Positions 15,462 to 20,653 of a stretch of 20,653 nt of DNA are shown here, one piece after another (within the stretch, counting starts at the first letter, position 1; every line of letters begins with the position of its first letter). Both the position numbers and the translations under genes were made by a program. The notes below the pieces were generated by a model, which was not told where the DNA came from, made no database searches, and worked only from the letters and a program-made list of their open reading frames with translations. The DNA comes from Actinomycetales bacterium (GTDB lineage Bacteria; Actinomycetota; Actinomycetes; Actinomycetales; Dermatophilaceae). The DNA is taken from positions 1 to 20,653 of the forward strand of contig JADJVX010000019.1 of assembly GCA_016710385.1 (NCBI GenBank), read 5' to 3'.

Positions 15462-17090
15462 TCAGCCCATCGAGGGGTAGCGGTAGTCCGTCGGCGGCAC
15501 GAAGGTCTCCTTGATCGAGCGGACCGAGGTCCAGCGCATGAGGTTCTGCGCGGCACCGGCCTTGTCGTTGGTGCCCGAGGCCCGGCCGCCGCCGAAGGGC
15601 TGCTGGCCGACTACGGCGCCGGTGGGCTTGTCGTTGATGTAGAAATTGCCCGCGGCATAGCGCAGCACGTGCATCGCGTGGGCGATGGCGACCCGGTCCT
15701 GGGCGATGATCGAGCCGGTCAGCGCATATGGCGCGAAGGACTCCATCTGGGCGAGCATCGCGTCGTAGTCGTCGTCCGCATAGACATGGACCGACAGGAT
15801 GGGTCCGAAGTACTCGACCCGGAGGCACTCGTCGGTGGGATCGGCGACCTTGAGGATCGTCGGGCGCACGAAGAAGCCCTCCGAATCGTCGTAGGTGCCA
15901 CCGGCCACGACCTCGATGCCGGGCGTCGCGTGGGCCCGGTCGATGGCGGCCTTATGGTCGGCGAAGGCACCGGCGTCGATGACCGCGCCCATGAAGTTGC
16001 CCCAGTCGGTGACATCGCCTTGGCTGAGCGAGTTGGCCTCGTCGCATAGCGCCTGACCCATCCGCCGCCACAGCGACTCCGGGATATAGGCGCGCGAGGC
16101 CGCCGAGCACTTCTGCCCCTGGAACTCGAAGGCGCCGCGGATCAGCGCGGTGCGCAGCACATCGGGGTCAGCCGACGGGTGCGCGACGACGAAGTCCTTG
16201 CCGCCGGTCTCGCCGACCAGGCGGGGGTAGGTGCGATAGGTGCCGATGTTCTTGCCCACCGTCTCCCACATCGAGTGGAAGACCGAGGTGGACCCGGTGA
16301 AGTGCAGGCCGGCGAAGTCGGGTGAGGACAGCACGGCATTGGAGAGCGTCGCGCCGTCGCTGGTCACCAGGTTGATGACGCCCGGAGGCAGACCGGCTGC
16401 CTCCAGCAGCGCCAGCGTGTAGTGCGCGGCGAGCTGCTGGGTGCGGGCCGGCTTCCACACGACGGTGTTGCCCATCAGAGCGGGTGCGGTGGGGAGGTTG
16501 ACCCCAATGGCGGTGAAGTTGAACGGGGTGATCGCGTAGACGAATCCCTCGAGCGAGCGGTAGTCAGAGCGGTTCCACACGCCGCGCGAGTTGAGCGGCG
16601 GCTGCTCGGCGAGCAGCTGCTGGGCGAAATGGACGTTGATCCGCCAGAAGTCGATGAGCTCGCACGCCGAGTCGATCTCGGCTTGCGGCGCGGTCTTGCT
16701 CTGCCCAAGCATGGTGGCGGCGTTGAGCGTGGCGCGCCACGGGCCGGCCAACATGTCGGCGGCCTTGAGCAGGATGCTCGCGCGATCCTCGAAGGCCAGG
16801 TCTCGCCACATCGGGGCGGCCGCCACGGCGGCGTCCACGGCCGACTGGGCCTGGTCGGCGCTCACGAGCTTCATCCGCCCGAGCACTTTGGCGTGCGCGT
16901 GCGGCTGGACGACGCTCGCCTCACGGCCGTCACCCATGACCTTGCGGCCGCCGATCGTGCTGGGCAGGTCGATGCACTCGGAGCCGATGCGGTCGAGTTC
17001 GCGCTGCAGGGTCGCCCGTTCAGGGCTTCCGGGGGCGTAGCCGAGGACCGGTTCGTTGACCGGTGCCGGCACGCGGGATTGGGCATCCAT
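15462..17090 (-). CDS. pruA: L-glutamate gamma-semialdehyde (1-pyrroline-5-carboxylate) dehydrogenase
   Basis: A 542-residue aldehyde dehydrogenase of the P5C dehydrogenase branch, which oxidises glutamate semialdehyde to glutamate with NAD+ as the second step of proline catabolism. The catalytic Cys328 is in GQKCSAASRAY, the general base Glu294 in ETGGKD, and the cofactor site includes FTGSTS (264-269). ITPFNFTAIGVNLPTAP and the C-terminal GNFYINDKPTGAVVGQQPFGG are diagnostic for this branch. The length is normal for monofunctional actinobacterial PruA/RocA. ATG 17090 has an AGGAGG ribosome site 8 nt upstream. No proline dehydrogenase gene is seen next to it. It converges with the DUF2505 gene over a strong hairpin and diverges from gpsA. 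Confidence 0.96.
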   Translation of the reverse strand: MDAQSRVPAPVNEPVLGYAPGSPERATLQRELDRIGSECIDLPSTIGGRKVMGDGREASVVQPHAHAKVLGRMKLVSADQAQSAVDAAVAAAPMWRDLAFEDRASILLKAADMLAGPWRATLNAATMLGQSKTAPQAEIDSACELIDFWRINVHFAQQLLAEQPPLNSRGVWNRSDYRSLEGFVYAITPFNFTAIGVNLPTAPALMGNTVVWKPARTQQLAAHYTLALLEAAGLPPGVINLVTSDGATLSNAVLSSPDFAGLHFTGSTSVFHSMWETVGKNIGTYRTYPRLVGETGGKDFVVAHPSADPDVLRTALIRGAFEFQGQKCSAASRAYIPESLWRRMGQALCDEANSLSQGDVTDWGNFMGAVIDAGAFADHKAAIDRAHATPGIEVVAGGTYDDSEGFFVRPTILKVADPTDECLRVEYFGPILSVHVYADDDYDAMLAQMESFAPYALTGSIIAQDRVAIAHAMHVLRYAAGNFYINDKPTGAVVGQQPFGGGRASGTNDKAGAAQNLMRWTSVRSIKETFVPPTDYRYPSMG

Positions 17091-17098
17091 CGAGGGAT

Positions 17099-17104
17099 CC
17101 TCCT
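17099..17104 (-). promoter_or_regulatory. Ribosome binding site AGGAGG of pruA
   Basis: The minus strand reads AGGAGG 8 nt before ATG 17090. It is the strongest Shine-Dalgarno match in the window and fixes the start. Confidence 0.75.
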
Positions 17105-17174
17105 CGTCGAGAGCTGATGGCCCTCATGGTGTCACCTTCCGGCCCCCGACTCACATACCCTGCGCTCCCCTGTG

Positions 17175-17219
17175 CGTCCTCGTGTACGTCCCCGTGCACG
17201 TTCCGCGCGCGTTCCTCGC
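17175..17219. repeat. Four imperfect direct repeats of 10-12 bp in the pruA-gpsA spacer
   Basis: CGTCCTCGTGTA, CGTCCCCGTGCA, CGTTCCGCGCG and CGTTCCTCGC follow each other directly at 17175, 17187, 17199 and 17210. They sit in the 162-bp divergent spacer between pruA and gpsA. They could be an operator array or chance low-complexity; there is no direct evidence of binding. Confidence 0.4.
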
Positions 17220-17252
17220 CGTGAGCCGGTATGCCGTGCCACGCTTGCCCCC

Positions 17253-18265
17253 GTGAGTGACACTTCCGCGCGTCCCCAGGTGGCCGTGTTCGGCACCGGG
17301 AGCTGGGGCACGGCATACACCTCGGTCCTGGCCGCTGCAGGGTGCACGGTGCGAATGTGGGGGAAGTTCCCCGACGAGGTCGAGGACATCCGGCGCACCC
17401 ACACTAGCGCCCGATACCTGCCCGATCTCGTTCTCCCGGAATCGGTTTCGGCGACTACCGACCCGGGTGAAGCCCTCGACGGGGGCGCAGATCGCGGTGC
17501 TCGCGGTGCCGGCCCAGACCTTGCGCGCCAACCTGGCCGAGTGGGGCCACCTGCTGCCCGATGACGTCATCGTCGTCTCGCTCATGAAGGGGCTCGAGAA
17601 GGCGACCTCGCTACGGATGAGTCAGGTCATCGACCAGGCCTGCCACATTCCGGCCGAGCAGATCGCCGTCGTGTCCGGGCCTAATATCGCGCGCGAGATC
17701 GCGGCACGCGAGCCGGCGGCCACGACGGTCGCTTCGAGCCACCTGCCCACCGCACACACGGTCGCGGCCGCCTGCCACACGGCATACTTCCGGCCCTATG
17801 TGCACGACGATGTCGTCGGGGCGGAGCTCGGCGGATGTGTGAAGAACGTCAGTTGCCCTGGCCTCCGGGATGACCGAGGGCCTCGGGATGGGTCACTCGG
17901 TCACCGCTGCGGTGATCACCAGGGGCTTGAGTGAGATGCGGGCGCTCGGCGAGGCGATGGGGCGCATCCGGCGACCTTCGCCGGTCTGGCCGGCGTCGGC
18001 GATCTCGTGGTCACCTGCCTCTCACCGCACTCACGCAACTCGACGTTCGGCCGCAACCTCGGCAAGGGCTCACCGTCGAGGAGGTCGTCGCGGTGACCCA
18101 CCAGACCGCCGAAGGGTGGCTTCGTGCGCGGCGATGCTTGCTCTCGCCCAGGCCCATGGGGTCTCGATGCCGATCGTCGCCAACGTCACGGCCGTCGTCC
18201 ACGAGGGGCGCACCGCGGCCGAGTTCGGTCAGGTCGTCCGCGACTTGCTCACGGCGGGCGAATGA
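17253..18265 (+). pseudogene. gpsA: Glycerol-3-phosphate dehydrogenase [NAD(P)+], five frameshifts
   Basis: GpsA reduces dihydroxyacetone phosphate to sn-glycerol 3-phosphate for phospholipid synthesis. The dinucleotide motif is GTGSWGTA near residue 14; the middle has QIAVLAVPAQTLRANL and VVSGPNIAREIA; the catalytic Lys is in GCVKNV; the end is MLALAQAHGVSMPIVANVTAVV. Reading it needs five one-base corrections: an extra G in the run 17481-17485, an extra base near 17851, and missing bases near 17957, 18067 and 18112, three of which restore a G run. After correction the length is about 337 residues, normal for the family. It is typed as a pseudogene only because the frame as given is broken; sequencing error is likelier. 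GTG 17253 lacks a ribosome site and has only a degenerate CACGCT 7 nt upstream. The stop overlaps the next ATG (ATGA). Confidence 0.88.
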
Positions 18266-19094
18266 CGTTCGGCCACCGTCCCGCCAGGACTTCCCCTACT
18301 TCGACGCGCCCCCGATCGGACTCGCGCATCGCGGCGGGGCGCTGCATCCCCGACAACCGCGGCCGGGAGAACACGCTGGAGGCGTTCGCGACCGCAGTGG
18401 GGCTGGGCTTGCGCTATGTGGAGACCGATGTCCACGCAACCCGGGACGGCGTCGTCGTCGCCTTCCACGATGCCTGCCTGGATCGGGTCACCGACGGCTC
18501 GGGCAGCATCGCGGACCGCACCTGGGCGCAGGTCTCCCAGGTTCGGGTCGACAGGCCGGTATGCCGTGCCGCGCCTGGACCAGTGCCTGCTCGCCTTTCC
18601 GCACACGCGCTTCAACATCGACATCAAGGCACCGGGCGCCGTCGCCCCGCTGGCGGCTGATCCGGGAGCACGACGCAGCCGACCGGGTCTGCGTCGGGTC
18701 CTTCTCCATGCAGCGGCTACGGGCGTTCCGGGCGTTGGCCGGCGATCGCGTGGCGACGGCCGCCGGGCCGCCGAGGTGGCCGCGCTGCGGTTCCGGCCGG
18801 GCCGGGTGCCCCCAGGTCGGGACATCGGCCAGGTGCTCCAGGTGCCTGAGACGGTCACCTGGCCGGTCCGGCACACGGATCCCATGGCGCCGGGCGCACC
18901 GTCACCAGGCTCGTGACACCAGCCTTGGTGTCCCGAGCTCATGCGCGCGGAATGCAGGTGCACGTGTGGACCGTCGACGACGCCGACGCGATGCGCCGAC
19001 TGCTCGATCTCGGGGTCGACGGGCTGGTGAGCGACCGGATCGATGTCCTGCCGAGGTCTTGGCCAAGCGTGGGGCCTGGCCACCCAGGTCCTGA
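18262..19094 (+). pseudogene. Glycerophosphodiester phosphodiesterase, multiple frameshifts
   Basis: A GDPD-family phosphodiesterase (GlpQ/UgpQ type) that would release sn-glycerol 3-phosphate from glycerophosphodiesters. Core motifs are spread over all three frames: IGLAHRGGALHP (catalytic His), then DNRGRENTLEAF and YVETDVHATRDGVVVAFHD (metal-binding Glu and Asp, second His), then FNIDIKAPGAV, then HVWTVDDADAMRRLLDLGVDGLVSDRIDVL. About six or seven one-base indels are needed. The start ATG 18262 overlaps the gpsA stop. The most natural end is AEVLAKRGAWPPRS with a stop at 19094; reading on in another frame to 19152 is possible. There is no signal peptide, so it is cytoplasmic (UgpQ-like). 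A GTATGCC copy lies at 18559. The frame damage is probably sequencing error. Confidence 0.8.
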
Positions 19095-19148
19095 GCCGCG
19101 TTGGGGTGCGAGAGCCGGTCACCCGCCCAGGGGGTGCAATCTCGCGGA

Positions 19149-20653
19149 GTGACCGATCCCTCCCAGCGCCCCGCACCGAGTGCGCAGCGCACGGGACCCA
19201 TGTCACCGGCCGGGTCGTCACCATCGCCCTCTTGCTGCTCCACGACGATGATCGCTTTCGAAGCGATGGCGGTCTCCACGGCCATGCCGCGCGCTGCCGA
19301 GGAACTCGGTGCCATCGGCGGCTACGGCCTGGCCTTCTCCTCGATGATGACCGCGATGCTGGGCATCGTCGCGGCCGGATCTGGGCCGATCGGTTGGCCC
19401 GCTGCCAGCCCTGTATGCCGGTCAGGGGCTCTTCGCGCTCGGCACCATCGGCTGCCTGCTGGCGCCCTCCCTGGGGCATGCTCATCGGCGGCCGGGTGGT
19501 GACGGGCGTCGGAGCGGGACTGGTCATCGTGTCGGAGTTCGTCGCGATCGGGCGGGTCTTCCCGACGACGCTGCGTCCGCGGGTCTTCAGCTGGCTCTCC
19601 GCCGCCTGGGTCATCCCGTCGGTCGTCGGGGCACCGGTAGCGGGGTGGCTCACGACCGTCGCGTCGTGGCGCTGGGTCTTCGGCGTCGTCGTCGTGCCTG
19701 CGGTGGTGGCCAGCGGATTGGTCTTCGCGCGGCGGGGAGGCCATCGGGAGTCCCGGCACCGACCGAGCAGGCCGCCACCGCGGTGGGCTGGCCGATCACC
19801 GTCGCACCGCCCGATTGGGCACGGTCGTGGCCCTGTCCGCCGGGCTGGTCAACTGGCCATCCACGAGCGCGAAGGCGGCTCGCAGAGTCCGGGTGCCGCG
19901 TCCCTCCCTGAGCCTGGTCCTCACGCTTGCCCCTTGTCAGCGTCGTCGGATTGGTATGGGCCACACCGCGATTGCTGCCGCCGGAACCTTGGTCGCGCGC
20001 CGCGGGCTCCCTTCGGTCATCGCCTCACGCGCGCTGTTCAACGGCTCGTTCATGGCGACCGTCACCTTCCTGCCGCTCATGCTCGTCCAGCGCTGCTGGG
20101 ATCACAGGCCTCCGCCATGGCCGGTGCCGTGCTGGCGACGCCGGGTCACTCGGGTGGAGTACCGGATCATGGCTGCAAGGCCGGGTGCGCAGTGGGGGTC
20201 TGGCGCGCCGTGTCCAGCTGGTGTGGGGCGGCGCTGTGGTGCTGACCCCGGGCACCCTCATCCTCTTCCTGGCTGTGGTGACCCAGGCCTCTGCGTGGTC
20301 TTCGCCGCAAGTATCGCCGTCTCCGGCCTGGCCATGGGAGCCGGCTCGGCGACCCTTTCGGTGCTGGTCCTGGATCTACTCACCGCGCACGAGCACGGTC
20401 GCGCGTCGGCCGCCCTGCAATTGTCCGGACGTGCCCGGATCCGGTCTCGTCAGGATCGGGGCGGCCACCGCGATCTTCGCCGGAGGCGGTCCACTCCGGC
20501 CGCGCGGTCTACCTGGCGATCTACGCTCTTCTGGCGGTCATCGCGGCCGCCGCGGTGGTCACCGGACTGCGCTGTATGCCGTCGCACTTTCACCTGCCGC
20601 TGTTGCATCCGCCAGCCGAACACCCTGACCGACCGCGACCTGCCCGTGGGACC
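19149..20653 (+). pseudogene. MFS transporter, multiple frameshifts, 3' end at window edge
   Basis: A drug/proton-antiporter-like major facilitator. Membrane-helix stretches occur in different frames: VVTIALLLL, MIAFEAMAVSTAMPRAAEEL, then YGLAFSSMMTAMLGIVAAG, MLIGGRVVTGVGAGLVIVSE, PRVFSWLSAAWVIPSVVG, ASWRWVFGVVVVPAVVASGL, and later ASRALFNGSFMATVTFLP and AVYLAIYALLAVIAAAAVVTG. GGRVVTGVGAGL resembles the conserved segment in helix 4-5 loops of drug exporters. I count at least eight frame changes. GTG 19149 is the probable start. The last helix reads open to base 20653 in one frame, so the stop may lie beyond the window; another frame stops at 20628. The substrate is unknown. As with its neighbours, sequencing error is the likely cause. 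Confidence 0.75.

Larger units (their letters stand above)
791..20580. repeat. Dispersed short motif GTATGCC(G), 24 copies on both strands
   Basis: Exact copies as GTATGCC start at 4433, 5042, 7603, 11339, 11912, 13617, 15407, 17229, 18559, 19413 and 20574. Copies as GGCATAC start at 791, 1415, 4470, 4977, 8264, 8576, 9818, 10766, 13289, 14479, 15434, 17312 and 17781. In 23 of 24 copies the base after the core is G, and 10 extend to GTATGCCGTG. Four copies form two inverted-repeat hairpins, two are in plain spacers, and 18 are in genes, in several reading frames. Both orientations are about equal. The count was made by eye. Confidence 0.8.

Noticed and set aside
791..20580. GTATGCC copies as transposon ends or CRISPR repeats
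   Set aside because: The motif is only 7-11 bp, has irregular spacing, no spacer-like units, no target-site duplications and no transposase, and lies inside intact conserved genes.
1..20653. Defence system, biosynthetic cluster or prophage
   Set aside because: Nearly all genes belong to core metabolic, regulatory or transport families with ordinary composition. No nuclease, toxin, NRPS/PKS, integrase or structural phage gene was seen.

Overview
The window is high-GC DNA (roughly two thirds G+C by eye) from an actinobacterium. The evidence is a Kgd-type 2-oxoglutarate decarboxylase/dehydrogenase, WhiB1, PdtaS, the 180-kDa class of NAD-glutamate dehydrogenase, DUF6104 and DUF2505 proteins, and many TANNNT -10 boxes 6-7 nt before start codons, as expected for leaderless transcripts. 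The set and style fit Micrococcales, perhaps the Intrasporangiaceae/Dermatophilaceae group; that placement is inference. I see no rRNA, tRNA, CRISPR array, insertion sequence or phage gene.

Layout. 1-0.8 kb: a broken ABC-2 permease ending at a perfect 19-bp hairpin. 0.95-4.4 kb: kgd, with a missing N-terminus and two single-base frameshifts. 4.4-5.9 kb: a hairpin, a DUF6104 gene coupled to an SGNH/GDSL hydrolase, and a convergent membrane protein. 5.9-8.0 kb: whiB1 and convergent pdtaS sharing a hairpin. 8.0-12.97 kb: the intact NAD-glutamate dehydrogenase gene, preceded by a 17-codon leaderless upstream ORF whose stop overlaps its ATG. 13.0-15.4 kb: a sugar epimerase/dehydratase, a coupled pair of unknown small proteins and a DUF2505 protein. 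15.4-17.1 kb: pruA, convergent on a 19-bp hairpin. 17.25-20.65 kb: gpsA, a glycerophosphodiester phosphodiesterase and an MFS transporter, all riddled with +/-1 frameshifts.

Working together. PruA (P5C to glutamate), NAD-GDH (glutamate to 2-oxoglutarate) and Kgd (2-oxoglutarate onward) form a catabolic line from proline into the TCA cycle, although the three genes are not one operon. GDPD and GpsA both yield or handle sn-glycerol 3-phosphate and overlap by ATGA.

The most unusual signal is not a gene. The heptamer GTATGCC (nearly always GTATGCCG) occurs 24 times on the two strands, where about 2 are expected. It appears in every coding frame, in spacers, and as inverted pairs building two of the terminators. 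Its density and architecture resemble DNA uptake sequences of Neisseria or Pasteurellaceae, but its function is unknown. No previously undescribed multi-gene system was recognised. The frameshifts cluster at the two ends of the window and often sit in G or C runs, so they look more like sequencing errors than gene decay.
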